Positions 16,487 through 24,926 are shown, counted from the first letter of the stretch. The stretch: DNA of 35,290 nucleotides from an uncultured Gordonibacter sp. (GCA_904420575.1 CAJFVW010000162.1:1-35290); one strand, 5' to 3'. Notes: generated by a model not told the origin, from the sequence alone. Made by a program: numbers and translations.

Positions 16487-17494
16487 CTACTTGCTCGCGA
16501 CGGTGATGCCCTGCTCTTCGAAGTACTTCGCGGCGCCGGGATGATAGGGCACGGAGGTGACGGAAGCAGCTTCCTCCATGTCCAGCTCGTTGTACTTGGC
16601 ATGGGCGCTCGCGTTGTTCTCGGCACCGTCGAAGAGGGATTTCGTCAGGTTGTAGATGGCCTCTTCGGAGACGGAGTCGTTGGCGATGACGACGGCGCCC
16701 ACCGAAACGGTGAGCACGTCGGCGTCAAGGCCGTACGTGTCGGCAGCGATGGTGGCTGCGGCATAGTAGGGAGAAGCCTTCAGCAGCTTGTCTACGTGGG
16801 CCTGGTCCATGGAAACCAGGTAGGCGGTCTTGGTGGTGGACAGGTCGGTGATGGCCGTGGTGGGGGCGCCGGCCACGATGAAGGCCGTGTCGATCTTCTC
16901 GTCCTTCAGGGAGTCGGCGGAATCGCCGAACGACTGGTACACCGGCGTGATGTCCTCAAGCGTCATGTCGTAGGCGGCCAGCACGTCGATGGCGTTGAAG
17001 TACACGCCCGAACCCGCAGCGCCCACCGAAACGGTCTTCCCCTTGAGGTCGGCGACCGACTTGATGTCGGGATTGCAGGTCACGATCTGCACCTGCTCCT
17101 GATACAGGCTGGCCACCACGGAGAAGTCCTTGTAAGCGCCGTCCTCTTCGAACAGGTTCGTACCTTCGTAAGCGTAGGCCAGCACGTCGGACTGGCAGAA
17201 CGCCACGTCGGCGTCGTCGTCCTGCAGGGCCTGCACGTTGGCCTGGCTTCCGTTGCCGGAAAGCGCCGTGACGCCAAGGCCGTAATCGCCGTTGGTGGCG
17301 TACTGGGCCAGCACGTTGCCGTAGGCGTAGTAGGTGCCGGACTCGCCGCCCGTCACGAAGCGCAGGTTGGCGGTGTCGCCGGAAGCGTTGCCCTTGTTGC
17401 CTTCGTCATTGCCGCCGGAAGAACATCCGGCAAGCCCCATGGCCAGCACGCCGACCACGGCGACGGCCAAGAGTGCCTGAATCTTTTTCTTCAT
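16487..17494 (-). CDS. TAXI-family TRAP solute-binding lipoprotein
   Basis: 335 residues. The Sec lipoprotein signal is MKKKIQALLAVAVVGVLA with lipobox LAGC (C24), followed by a Gly/Asn/Ser linker. The mature part starts with the TAXI hallmark RFVTGGESGTYYAYG and includes QSDVLAYAYEG and LKGKTVSVGAAGSGVYFNA. It captures a carboxylate-type substrate outside the cell and hands it to the permease encoded downstream. ATG 17494 is set by AAGGGA 8-9 nt upstream; the extra frame up to 17632 lies over promoter elements. It is divergent from the LysR gene at 17851, which probably controls it. The ligand is unknown; members bind glutamate or other organic acids. Confidence 0.93.
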   Translation of the reverse strand: MKKKIQALLAVAVVGVLAMGLAGCSSGGNDEGNKGNASGDTANLRFVTGGESGTYYAYGNVLAQYATNGDYGLGVTALSGNGSQANVQALQDDDADVAFCQSDVLAYAYEGTNLFEEDGAYKDFSVVASLYQEQVQIVTCNPDIKSVADLKGKTVSVGAAGSGVYFNAIDVLAAYDMTLEDITPVYQSFGDSADSLKDEKIDTAFIVAGAPTTAITDLSTTKTAYLVSMDQAHVDKLLKASPYYAAATIAADTYGLDADVLTVSVGAVVIANDSVSEEAIYNLTKSLFDGAENNASAHAKYNELDMEEAASVTSVPYHPGAAKYFEEQGITVASK

Positions 17495-17524
17495 GGTCTG
17501 TTTCCCTTCCCTATTCGACTGCCT

Positions 17525-17552
17525 GGCCGTTGCCGGCATGCCGGCAACGGCC
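17525..17552. repeat. 28-bp perfect uninterrupted palindrome
   Basis: Half-site GGCCGTTGCCGGCA (17525-17538) is followed directly by its exact reverse complement (17539-17552). It lies 31-58 nt upstream of the TAXI start codon, downstream of the likely -10, so it would be in the mRNA leader. It may be an operator or an RNA hairpin. A 14-nt piece (17536-17549) recurs at 23051-23064. Confidence 0.85.
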
Positions 17553-17582
17553 TTGTGAGGCAACCCCTTCAAAACACCCCCT

Positions 17583-17588
17583 ATTCTA
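17583..17588 (-). promoter_or_regulatory. Candidate -10 box of the TAXI/TRAP operon
   Basis: On the minus strand this reads TAGAAT (5/6 of consensus). No convincing -35 was found at the right distance, which would suit an activator-dependent (LysR) promoter. Confidence 0.4.
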
Positions 17589-17641
17589 AGCCATTCCCAG
17601 AGGTTGCTGCTTCGAAATAGGGCATCTAACAAAAATTTTCG

Positions 17642-17677
17642 GTGAAATCACAATAATTCACGGTGACTATCCTTCAC
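17642..17677. promoter_or_regulatory. Candidate LysR binding sites
   Basis: Two neighbouring inverted repeats: GTGAA-N10-TTCAC (17642-17661) and GTGA-N7-TCAC (17663-17677). They lie in the AT-rich centre of the divergent region, just upstream of the TAXI -10. Spacing and symmetry suit LysR-type dimers; assignment to the adjacent regulator is inference. Confidence 0.5.
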
Positions 17678-17850
17678 TTGCAGTATCTTGGGAACCGACA
17701 TGCAGCGGCAGGCATCGTGCATGTGGGTTGGGCCGCCCGGCCTTTGCGTGAGAACCCGCAAGTGCGGAAGGCGGCCGTGTCGGGCAGATGGGTATGCCGC
17801 TGCGCACAGGTTCGGAACACGACGGTTTGGCCAACGACGAGGAGTGAAGC

Positions 17851-18789
17851 ATGGCGCTGGAGTCTTGGGAGTGGTTCGTCCGGCTCATGGAGAAGGGCTC
17901 GTTCACCCATGCCGCCGAAGAGCTGCAGCTGCCCCAGCAGACGCTGAGCGCGCGATTGGCCGCGTTGGAGCGGGAACTGAAATGCAAGCTGGTGGTGCGC
18001 AGCACGCCGTTGACCCTCACGCGCGCGGGCGAGGCGTTCCTGGCCTATGCGCAGGAGCAGGAGCAGGCGCGGTCGCTGATGCTGCGCCAGGTGGGAGAGG
18101 TGACGGTCGGCGGGTCCGGCGTGCTGAAAGTGGGCATTTCCAGCATGCGCGGCTGCGTGCTCATGCCTCATGTGTTGGAACAGTTCCACCGCAGCCTGCC
18201 GGGCGTGAGCGTCAGGCTGCAGGAAGGCACGAACGAGCAGCTGGTCCGCCTGGCCGAGCGCAACGAGGCCGACGTGGTGGTGGCGCACTTCGACGAAACG
18301 CACCCGGGCGTGTGCGTGCGCCCTCTGTATCAGGAGGAAGTGGTGCTGGTCGTGCATTCGGGCCTGCTGGAGCACGTGACCGGCCTTCCTGCGGAAGAGG
18401 CGGCTGCGCGTGTCCGCGTGGAAGGGCTGGGCATGCTGCGGGACTGCCCCTTCCTGCTGGAGACCGTCGACGACATATCGGGCCGTGTGGCCCGTGTGGA
18501 ACTGCAACGTGCCGGCATCAAGCCCCGTGGTTTGGTGGAGTCCGAAAGTCTGATCACGCTGCTTTCGCTATGTGCGAAGGGGTTGGGAGGCGTGTTCTGC
18601 CCCACTAACATGCTGAACGAGACGGACCGTCTGACCGGCCGGCTGGTGCGCATCGGCCTTTCGCCTGACGCCAGTTATGCCATTTCGCTGGGAACCCCGG
18701 CGAGCGCGGAGGCATGGACGCCTGCGCAGATGTTCGAAGACGTGCTGGGGGCCCTGTTCGGAGACGACGGCTCGCTGCAGCGGAAGTGA
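17851..18789 (+). CDS. LysR-family transcriptional regulator
   Basis: 312 residues. N-terminal winged HTH (residues 1-60: WFVRLMEKGSFTHAAEELQL, then PQQTLSARLAALERELKCKL), linker helix, and a two-lobed substrate-binding domain from about residue 90 (LKVGISSMRGCVLMPHVLEQ). GAGGAG stands about 6 nt before ATG 17851. It is divergent from the TAXI/TRAP operon, the usual arrangement for a LysR activator of a transport operon, with the transported compound or a product as likely co-inducer. The USP gene follows after 134 nt with its own candidate promoter. Confidence 0.93.
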   Translation: MALESWEWFVRLMEKGSFTHAAEELQLPQQTLSARLAALERELKCKLVVRSTPLTLTRAGEAFLAYAQEQEQARSLMLRQVGEVTVGGSGVLKVGISSMRGCVLMPHVLEQFHRSLPGVSVRLQEGTNEQLVRLAERNEADVVVAHFDETHPGVCVRPLYQEEVVLVVHSGLLEHVTGLPAEEAAARVRVEGLGMLRDCPFLLETVDDISGRVARVELQRAGIKPRGLVESESLITLLSLCAKGLGGVFCPTNMLNETDRLTGRLVRIGLSPDASYAISLGTPASAEAWTPAQMFEDVLGALFGDDGSLQRK

Positions 18790-18870
18790 GCGCGCCGGCA
18801 GGAGGCCCCTGTCGCTTGCTGTTGCGCGAGAGCGCACGGGATTGCGGGCTCGACAGGCGACGCGAAGCGC

Positions 18871-18876
18871 TACAAT
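18871..18876 (+). promoter_or_regulatory. Candidate -10 box of the universal stress protein gene
   Basis: TACAAT, 5/6 of consensus, 48 nt before the start codon. TCGACA at 18850-18855 resembles a -35, but the 15-nt spacing is short. Confidence 0.4.
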
Positions 18877-18923
18877 GTCAGCCGCAGCCCTTCTTGGGCA
18901 CCCGATGCGAGAAAGGATCTGCC

Positions 18924-19376
18924 ATGTCGTTTCCCTATCTGCGCATATTCGCCGCACTCGACGGAGCGTCGACGCAGGAGGCAGTGGCGCGCCGAGCCGT
19001 CGCGCTTGCTGCCGCCAGTGGGGCGCAGCTTTTGTTCGGGCATGTGGTCGACGTGGCTCCCTCAGACACGAACGGAGCGGACTTCGAGGCCTTGGCGCAG
19101 GAAGAGCAGGTGCGCATCGAGCAGGAACTCGCCGGCGTGCTGGCCGAGGCGCGTGCCAACCCCGCCATCCCGTCCTGCTCGCTGGAGGTGCGCGTCGGGC
19201 GCGTTCCCGACGTGTTGGTGGAGCAGTTCGTCGGTCCGTACGAACCCGACCTGGTCGTCTGTGGCGAGCGCGGCCTTTCGGACATCAAGTACGCCTTCGT
19301 GGGCAGCGTGTCGCGGCACCTCGTCCGCACCGTTCGCGCCGACGTTCTGGTGGTCAAGCAGGGCGGGGGCCGGTAA
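18924..19376 (+). CDS. Universal stress protein (UspA family)
   Basis: 150 residues, cytoplasmic. The first strand reads LRIFAALDGA, and the C-terminal part has C-G-E-R-G-L-S-D-I-K-Y-A-F-V-G-S, which is the ATP-binding pattern G-x2-G-x9-G-S. It is therefore probably an ATP-binding Usp, of the kind induced by starvation or stress. ATG 18924 has AAAGGA about 7 nt upstream; the longer frame to 18714 overlaps the LysR gene and is rejected. It sits alone between the LysR gene and a convergent LuxR gene. Its precise role is unknown. Confidence 0.93.
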   Translation: MSFPYLRIFAALDGASTQEAVARRAVALAAASGAQLLFGHVVDVAPSDTNGADFEALAQEEQVRIEQELAGVLAEARANPAIPSCSLEVRVGRVPDVLVEQFVGPYEPDLVVCGERGLSDIKYAFVGSVSRHLVRTVRADVLVVKQGGGR

Positions 19377-19424
19377 CGCCGGGGGCGGCAGTCAGATGCG
19401 GCCCTGACGCCTCTCGCTCGCAAC

Positions 19425-19446
19425 CATGATCCGATCATGCTAGAAT
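19425..19446 (+). promoter_or_regulatory. Palindrome next to a -10-like box with no gene downstream
   Basis: CATGATCCGATCATG (19425-19439, 6-bp arms) is followed directly by TAGAAT (19441-19446). On the plus strand no coding gene follows; the convergent LuxR gene ends at 19595. It may be a promoter for a small RNA or an operator remnant, or chance. Confidence 0.25.
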
Positions 19447-19594
19447 CCCCGCGTTCGAGGTTAGGGCAACGGGTGCAGGGGGCGAGGACGGGCCCGATCG
19501 GCGTAGCAGGTATCGTGACGACGCCAGCCTTTCGGCGATTTCGTTTCGCGAGTCCGCGGCTTTCGCCTGGCCTTCGTCGGATTGCTGCCCGATT

Positions 19595-20992
19595 CTAGCA
19601 ATCCTCCTGCTGCTCCATCAGGTCGATCAGTTCCTGCTTGTCGTGTACGCCCAATTTCTGGTAGATGCGTTTGCGGTACGTCTTCACGGTGTTTTCGGAA
19701 AGGTAGAGCGTCTCGGCGATGTAGGGTGCCGAACGTCCGCGGCATACCAGCACGAGCACCTCCAACTCCCGCGCCGAAAGCCCCTGCGCCCTGCCCACGT
19801 CGTGGCAATGCTGGTCGTCAAAGCCTGCGGGGTTTTGCACATGGTCCTGCAACTCGGCGGTCAGCAGATGCATGCCGGGAGAGCGAGCCGGAAGCAAGAA
19901 CACGATGGTCGCAAGGATGACGAACAGGAACACGGGTGCGAAGGCAGCGTCTCCGAATCCCGCATCTTCGCTGAACACCAAGGCCCGAACGGCCCAGTCC
20001 AGCATCGAAATGACTGCATATCCGATTGCGATGACGAGCGCGGGAGGACACGCGCTGCGCCGTCCAAGGTGAATGAGGAAATACACGAGGAACATGAATA
20101 CCAGTTCCGAGGACGCGCTCAGAAAGACCTGGACGGCCCGTGTGGGTCCGAACAATGCCATGGTCAGAAGGCCAACGGCCAGGAGGAAATAGGCGATGTG
20201 CCAGAACTGCGTCCAGTCCACGGATCGCTTCTTCCGCAGTACCCACCAGAGCATGAACAGGCTGAATCCGATATCGATGGCCTGCGTGCCCAGAACGAGC
20301 GCCACCGACAGGCCGCCGTTGCCGGCAATGTGGCCGAAGTTCAGCGTGAACACCGCGTTGAGGAACGACCACAGCAGGAAGAAGACGACGATGGACAGGA
20401 TGGTCTGCCAAAGTGCACCGATGGACCTGAGCGTGTATCCTTCGCGAGGCGCAGGCACCGGTCGCTCGGAAACCTTCAGCCCTTGCAGGGAAAGCGTCAT
20501 GAAAACCAGGATGGCGCCGAACAGCATTGGATGCAGGAAGGAGGGAAGGGCGAAGCTGCACATCTTCACGACGGACGTGGCGGCGATGCCAATCAGCAGC
20601 AGGACAAGGTTCTCCTTGGCGTCTTGGGAGGCGTACCACGAACACCAACGCACGATGGACCAGGCCGAGAACCATCCTTCGGCAGCAGTGCCGAGCAGAA
20701 GCAAAGGAAGCCCCACGTCCTTCAGCGGGTTCTGGTTCAGGATAAGGAGGCTGAGAAGCGCCAGTCCCAGCGCAATCCAGTCGCCCGCCTTGCCCGGCAA
20801 CGCGGCCCGCCGCGCAACCACGAGCGCCAAGGCGATGCCCAAGGCGAACACCCCGCAAAAGCCGAACTGGTTGAGCCACCACCAGTCTGCCGACACCGGG
20901 TAGATGCGAGAACTCGCCCAGTACCCGAAGCTGTACCAACCCCAAAAACCAACCGCCCCCTTGATGTAGGCAAGCGCCCGAGTAGTCGACAT
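19595..20992 (-). CDS. Membrane-bound LuxR-type transcriptional regulator
   Basis: 465 residues. About twelve hydrophobic segments fill residues ~10-375; the first part is rich in Trp/Tyr (FWGWYSFGYWASS), which may form a ligand pocket. The C-terminal LuxR HTH reads LSARELEVLVLVCRGRSAPY, then SENTVKTYRKRIYQKLGVHD. ATG 20992 has GGGAGGG about 5 nt upstream. It is divergent from the flavoprotein at 21255, with 262 nt between the starts. It has the same architecture as the LuxR proteins at 779 and 7890 but low obvious identity in the membrane part, as expected if each senses a different substrate. No receiver or PAS domain. Confidence 0.9.
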   Translation of the reverse strand: MSTTRALAYIKGAVGFWGWYSFGYWASSRIYPVSADWWWLNQFGFCGVFALGIALALVVARRAALPGKAGDWIALGLALLSLLILNQNPLKDVGLPLLLLGTAAEGWFSAWSIVRWCSWYASQDAKENLVLLLIGIAATSVVKMCSFALPSFLHPMLFGAILVFMTLSLQGLKVSERPVPAPREGYTLRSIGALWQTILSIVVFFLLWSFLNAVFTLNFGHIAGNGGLSVALVLGTQAIDIGFSLFMLWWVLRKKRSVDWTQFWHIAYFLLAVGLLTMALFGPTRAVQVFLSASSELVFMFLVYFLIHLGRRSACPPALVIAIGYAVISMLDWAVRALVFSEDAGFGDAAFAPVFLFVILATIVFLLPARSPGMHLLTAELQDHVQNPAGFDDQHCHDVGRAQGLSARELEVLVLVCRGRSAPYIAETLYLSENTVKTYRKRIYQKLGVHDKQELIDLMEQQEDC

Positions 20993-21254
20993 GCCGTCCC
21001 CTCCCTCTGCGGGCCATCCGCTGGCCTATGATCGCACGGCGACGCGTTTCGGAAAATGCCCCCTTTTCGGGTGACGCGTCTCACGAGGTTGTATCCCTTT
21101 AGCATACTGCCTTTCGCCCTGGCGCGCGCCTATGATTCCGAAAGAGGGCCAAAGGGCCCGAACCTCGGACGACAAACCGTCGGGGGGCGCCAAGGACTCC
21201 CTGCCGGCTGCCGGTGCGGAGGGCGCAAGGGGAACGATGCAAGGAGGAAAGGAC

Positions 21255-22931
21255 ATGAAGACGACGAACGGCGAACGGGCAGGGGAGCGTTTGGTGCAAT
21301 CGCGGAGAAGCTTCATCAAGGCGGCAGGCGCTGCCGCTTTGGGCATGGCGGCTTTGGGGGCGGCAGGTTGCGCGGCCCAGAACCCGCAGAACGACAAGGC
21401 CGCTTCGGCGAACGAGATCGCGTGGGACGAAGAATGCGACGTGCTGGTGGTGGGCGCCGGAGCGGCGGGCCTGGCCACGGCGCTGACGGTGGCCACGGAA
21501 GGCGGCGGCGCGAAGACCCTGCTTCTGGAGAAAGGCAGTTCAGAATTAGGGAACGGCAACAGCATATTCTCGTCGGGCGTCATCTTCACGGGCGACGACA
21601 GCGGCCGGCTGTTCGAATACCTGAAGGAACTCCGTGGCGGCTTCACAGGAACGCCGGATGCGATACTGAAGGCGTTTGCGGACGAGATGATCCACCATCG
21701 GGAATGGCTGAACGGGCTGGGCGCCACCGACGAGCAGCTGATCGACTATCCCAGCAAAGCCGCCGAATGGAGCGAACTGCCCCATGCCGACGCGACGTCC
21801 GCCATCTACTTCAACAAGGAAGACCCGGACGGCATGACCCATGTGGTCAAGTTCCTGGACGCGGCCCTGGCGGACCATGCCGACACCGTTACGCGCCTGA
21901 CCGAAGCTCCCCTGACGGCGCTGGTGCAGGATCCTGAAACGAAGCAGGTTCTGGGCGGCGTGTACGAGCACCGGTCGAAGAGCGTGTACGTCAAGGCGAC
22001 GAAGGGCGTGGTCATGACGTGTGGCGGCTTCGAAAACGACGACGTCATGAAACAGGACTACCTGTCCTATCCGAAGTCCCACCCGGCAGCGGGCCTGTGC
22101 AACACGGGCGACGGCCACCGCATCTGCGGCAAGCTGGGCGCCGACATGTGGCACATGAACAGCTTTGCCGGCGGTTGGAACAACGCCGTCAAGCTTGACG
22201 GGTCGGAAATGGCGCCGTACCGCATGCTCAAGAAGAACCAGGGCATCAGCGTGGGCACGAACGGGCGCCGCTACTACATGGACTGGGACGGATCCACCAT
22301 GTACAAGGACTGGGCAGGCACGGACCTGTCGCTCAACTACGGATGCCGCCACGGCCATCAGAACTTCGGAGGCGACTGGGCTTCGCTGCCGCAACCGAGC
22401 GTCTCGTGGTTCGTCTTCGACAGCAACGGGCTGGCAAAAAACGCGTACCTCGGCAAGTACGCCTCCACCAACACGCTCATGACGCAGACCCAGACCACCC
22501 AGGACAAGTTCGACGTCGACCCAGCGGAGGACGGCTACGGCTACAAGGCGGACACCATCGAGGACTTGGCCGGCCAAATGGGCGTACCGGTGGACGAGTT
22601 GGTCAAGACCATCGCCATCTGGAACGACGGATGCGCCAAGGGCGAAGACGACCGGTTCTATAGGCCTGCCGACACGCTGGTGCCCATCGACACGCCGCCG
22701 TACTACGCGGTCAAGTGCCTGCCCGAAGTGCTCAACACCGACGGCGGCCCGCGCCGCAACGAGAAGGGGCAGATAGTCGATTTGGACGGCGAGCCCATTC
22801 CGCGGCTGTACTCGGCTGGCGAGTTCGGGTCGGTCTGGTGCGACAAGTATCAGGGCGCCGGCAACATCAGCGAGTGCCTGGCGTTCGGCCGGATCGCCGC
22901 CCGCAACGTGCTGGGAGAGAGCGCGCAGTGA
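21255..22931 (+). CDS. Tat-exported FAD-dependent reductase (fumarate reductase flavoprotein family)
   Basis: 558 residues. Tat signal SRRSFIKAAGAAALGM (R17-R18) with a Cys at residue 39 in A-A-G-C, so probably a lipoprotein. Rossmann motif VVGAGAAGLATA near residues 65-76. The C-terminus carries N-T-D-G-G-P-R-R and R-L-Y-S-A-G-E-F-G-S-V-W, marking a subgroup different from the 2620 and 5886 proteins but shared with the split flavoprotein at 30215. No FMN-binding or heme domain, so an external electron donor is needed. ATG 21255 has AAGGAGG 7 nt upstream; the frame upstream to 21132 lacks a site. It is divergent from the LuxR gene at 19595-20992. It is likely a terminal reductase for an unsaturated organic substrate; identity unknown. 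Confidence 0.9.
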   Translation: MKTTNGERAGERLVQSRRSFIKAAGAAALGMAALGAAGCAAQNPQNDKAASANEIAWDEECDVLVVGAGAAGLATALTVATEGGGAKTLLLEKGSSELGNGNSIFSSGVIFTGDDSGRLFEYLKELRGGFTGTPDAILKAFADEMIHHREWLNGLGATDEQLIDYPSKAAEWSELPHADATSAIYFNKEDPDGMTHVVKFLDAALADHADTVTRLTEAPLTALVQDPETKQVLGGVYEHRSKSVYVKATKGVVMTCGGFENDDVMKQDYLSYPKSHPAAGLCNTGDGHRICGKLGADMWHMNSFAGGWNNAVKLDGSEMAPYRMLKKNQGISVGTNGRRYYMDWDGSTMYKDWAGTDLSLNYGCRHGHQNFGGDWASLPQPSVSWFVFDSNGLAKNAYLGKYASTNTLMTQTQTTQDKFDVDPAEDGYGYKADTIEDLAGQMGVPVDELVKTIAIWNDGCAKGEDDRFYRPADTLVPIDTPPYYAVKCLPEVLNTDGGPRRNEKGQIVDLDGEPIPRLYSAGEFGSVWCDKYQGAGNISECLAFGRIAARNVLGESAQ

Positions 22932-23239
22932 AAAAGGCCTTCCTTTGCCCCTCTGCGCCTTTCCGGTGAGAGGCCATTGGCGCAAACAAAAGACGGCGAA
23001 TGCGCGGCGGAGGCGGTTTCGGCCGTTTCCGCCGCTTTGCCTATTCGTGCGCATGCCGGCAACGATGCCGTCTCGGATCTCCGGCATGTGCCCGAGCGTT
23101 GCGCTTCGAGGCGGCCGCCTGCCGAAGGGGGCGGCCCCGTGGACGGCGGAATGTTGCCTCGGTCGCGGGCCGCGATTCCCGAAGGGATTCCGTGGTATCA
23201 TACGTTCGCACGATACTTTGGAAGGTGGGAGTTGCGCGG
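22932..23239. other. Intergenic region upstream of the GntR gene; no gene seen
   Basis: 308 nt. A hairpin with 8-bp arms GCGGCGGA (23004-23011) and TCCGCCGC (23028-23035), followed by TTTGCC, may end the flavoprotein transcript. At 23051-23064 a 14-nt piece repeats half of the 28-bp palindrome at 17525. ATGCCG/CGGCAT arms lie at 23065-23087. The GntR operator candidate is at 23195-23216. Confidence 0.5.
23195..23216. promoter_or_regulatory. Candidate GntR operator
   Basis: GTATC (23195-23199) and GATAC (23212-23216) are inverted, and the left side reads GTATCATA. The same octamer starts the inverted repeat at 24874. It lies 24-45 nt upstream of the GntR start, which suits autoregulation. Confidence 0.5.
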
Positions 23240-23620
23240 GTGTTCGACGATCTGCACATAAACGAGAAGTCCGGCGTGCCTGTATGGGTGCAGATACGCA
23301 ACCATCTATTGTTCCTCATCAAATCGGAGCGTATAAAACCGGGCGACGTGTTGCCCACGGTGCGCGAACTTGCCGCTCGTCTCGGCGTCAACTACAACAC
23401 CGTGCACAAGGTGTATCAAGACTTGGAGGCCGACGGCCTCATCTGCTCCAGCCGAGGAAAGCGATCGTTCGTGGCCGATGTCGACAGCAAGAAACTGGAA
23501 CTCCCCGAATCACCGGTTGATCTGGTCATCGAGGAATTGGTTCGGGTGGCGCAAGAGGCCAGCATCGCGCCGCAGGACGTGCTTCTGCGTGTGGAAGCAC
23601 GCTTCGAGCAGATGGGATGA
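23240..23620 (+). CDS. Short GntR-family regulator (YtrA/YhcF type)
   Basis: 126 residues. Winged HTH at about residues 10-75 (VWVQIRNHLLFLIKSERIKP, then LPTVRELAARLGVNYNTVHK), followed by only ~45 residues, which matches the short YtrA subfamily rather than GntR proteins with large effector domains. The GTG start at 23240 has GGGAG about 8 nt upstream; in-frame sequence before it is non-homologous. The SPFH gene follows after 108 nt. An inverted repeat in its own promoter shares GTATCATA with the promoter of the heme/molybdopterin-fold operon at 25014, so this protein may control both. YtrA-type repressors often respond to envelope stress or ligands in Gram-positive bacteria. Confidence 0.88.
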   Translation: MFDDLHINEKSGVPVWVQIRNHLLFLIKSERIKPGDVLPTVRELAARLGVNYNTVHKVYQDLEADGLICSSRGKRSFVADVDSKKLELPESPVDLVIEELVRVAQEASIAPQDVLLRVEARFEQMG

Positions 23621-23728
23621 CGAGCTGCGGCTGGGCAGAAGCGACGATCGGTTGCAGGGCTGCGCAGCGCCCGTGCAAGGGCGGCATTGGTCAGGGGAAC
23701 TTCTGGCTAACGGCAGAATGGAGAGGAC

Positions 23729-24658
23729 ATGGGCAAGGACAAGGGCAAATCCGAAGATGAAAAACTGAACGAAGAGCCGGAGATCACCGAGATCGATGAA
23801 GTCTTCGAAGATGCGGCGACCAGCCGTTTCGGCGCCGGGTTTCTGCGCTGGATCATCACGTTTGCGGTGGCGGCTGCATTCGCGGCCATTGCCTTCCTTA
23901 CGCAGCAGCCTGCATGGGGCATCGTAGGCGTGCTGGGCGCTGCCGTCCTCTTCAGCTGCATGCACGTGGTGCTCGAGTGGGAACGCACCGTGGTGCTGCG
24001 CTTCGGCAAGTTCAACCGCGTGGCAGGTCCCGGCCTCATCTTCATGATTCCTTTCGTGGAATATTCTGCAGCCACGGTTGACCTGCGCATGCGTTCCACC
24101 GCATTCAAGGCCGAGCACGTGCTCACAAGCGACCTGGTGCCTGTGGACGTAGATGCCGTGCTCTTCTGGATGGTATGGGACGCGGGCAAGGCGTGTTCGG
24201 AGATTCGCAACTACGAGCGCCTGGTGTACTGGGTGGCTCAGACCACGCTGCGCGACGTGATGGGCGGCGTCGGCATTGCCCAGATGGGCGTGAGGCGCAC
24301 GCAGATCGACAAAGAAGTGGCGAGCATTCTGGAACGCAAGACCAGCGAATGGGGCATTACCATCGTGTCGGTGGAAATACGCGACATAGAGATCCCCGCC
24401 GACCTGCAGGAAGCCCTTTCCGCCGAAGCGCGTGCCGAACGCGAGTACAATGCCCGCATCATTCTCGCCGAGGTGGAGAAGGAAGTCTCGGAAATGTTCG
24501 TGGATGCCGCACGCACGTACAAGAAGGAAGACGCCGCATTGCAGTTGCGAGCCATGAGCTTCGTGGCAGACAGCGTGAAGGAGAAGGGCGGTCTGGTAGT
24601 GGTTCCCAGCGCGCTGTCAGAAGCCTTCGAGGGATTGGAAAAGATCGCGAAAGGGTAG
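23729..24658 (+). CDS. SPFH/band-7 (slipin-like) membrane protein
   Basis: 309 residues. An acidic N-terminal stretch (~1-35) is followed by two hydrophobic segments (~40-58 and ~64-80) and the SPFH core beginning ERTVVLRFGKFNRVAGPGLI. Next come RTQIDKEVASILERKTSEWG and VSVEIRDIEIPADLQEALSA, typical of bacterial slipins, then a C-terminal helical region. Slipins form membrane-bound oligomers and organise membrane domains; they are often found with NfeD proteases, but no nfeD gene is seen here. GGAGAGG lies just before ATG 23729. It follows the GntR gene and may share its transcript. Confidence 0.92.
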   Translation: MGKDKGKSEDEKLNEEPEITEIDEVFEDAATSRFGAGFLRWIITFAVAAAFAAIAFLTQQPAWGIVGVLGAAVLFSCMHVVLEWERTVVLRFGKFNRVAGPGLIFMIPFVEYSAATVDLRMRSTAFKAEHVLTSDLVPVDVDAVLFWMVWDAGKACSEIRNYERLVYWVAQTTLRDVMGGVGIAQMGVRRTQIDKEVASILERKTSEWGITIVSVEIRDIEIPADLQEALSAEARAEREYNARIILAEVEKEVSEMFVDAARTYKKEDAALQLRAMSFVADSVKEKGGLVVVPSALSEAFEGLEKIAKG

Positions 24659-24704
24659 GGCCTTCGCGTATGTGATGAGCGGATCGCCTGCTTGCCGATA
24701 CCCC

Positions 24705-24735
24705 CTTCCCTCGATCGTTCTTGGTCTGAGGGAAG
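24705..24735 (+). terminator. Hairpin after the SPFH gene
   Basis: Perfect 8-bp arms CTTCCCTC (24705-24712) and GAGGGAAG (24728-24735), 15-nt loop. The position fits transcript ending; no U tract. Confidence 0.45.
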
Positions 24736-24873
24736 TTCCGTCGAAGGGGTAGGTCTTTCGACCACCATCGCAGGCAATGACGCCCGCATGGGCTATTCGC
24801 CAGCATAGACATCGGTGGCTTGCAAGCCCGGCGTTTACTATTCTCGAAAAAGAATCACACGACTCTAAGATAA

Positions 24874-24907
24874 GTATCATAAATTAGTATGATTTATGAT
24901 AAGATAC
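24874..24907. promoter_or_regulatory. AT-rich inverted repeat, operator candidate
   Basis: Ten-bp arms TATCATAAAT (24875-24884) and ATTTATGATA (24892-24901), 7-nt centre. Outer GTATC/GATAC lies at 24874-24878 and 24903-24907. It shares GTATCATA with the GntR promoter at 23195. It stands just upstream of TTGACA at 24921 and is far more AT-rich than its surroundings. Confidence 0.65.
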
Positions 24908-24920
24908 GCGCCATGAGGTA

Positions 24921-24926
24921 TTGACA
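24921..24926 (+). promoter_or_regulatory. Consensus -35 hexamer of the respiratory module
   Basis: Perfect TTGACA. The matching -10 is poor (TCGATA at 24944-24949 with a 17-nt spacer). Confidence 0.4.

Larger units (their letters stand above)
17495..17850. other. Divergent regulatory region, TAXI operon / LysR gene
   Basis: 356 nt without a gene. It holds a 28-bp palindrome, a minus-strand -10 candidate and GTGA/TCAC inverted repeats, listed separately. The centre (about 17615-17665) is clearly more AT-rich than the flanks, as expected for a promoter. Confidence 0.6.

Noticed and set aside
21546-23201. Long minus-strand frame opposite the third flavoprotein gene
   Set aside because: Antisense shadow of a recognised gene. 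No ribosome site or family resemblance.
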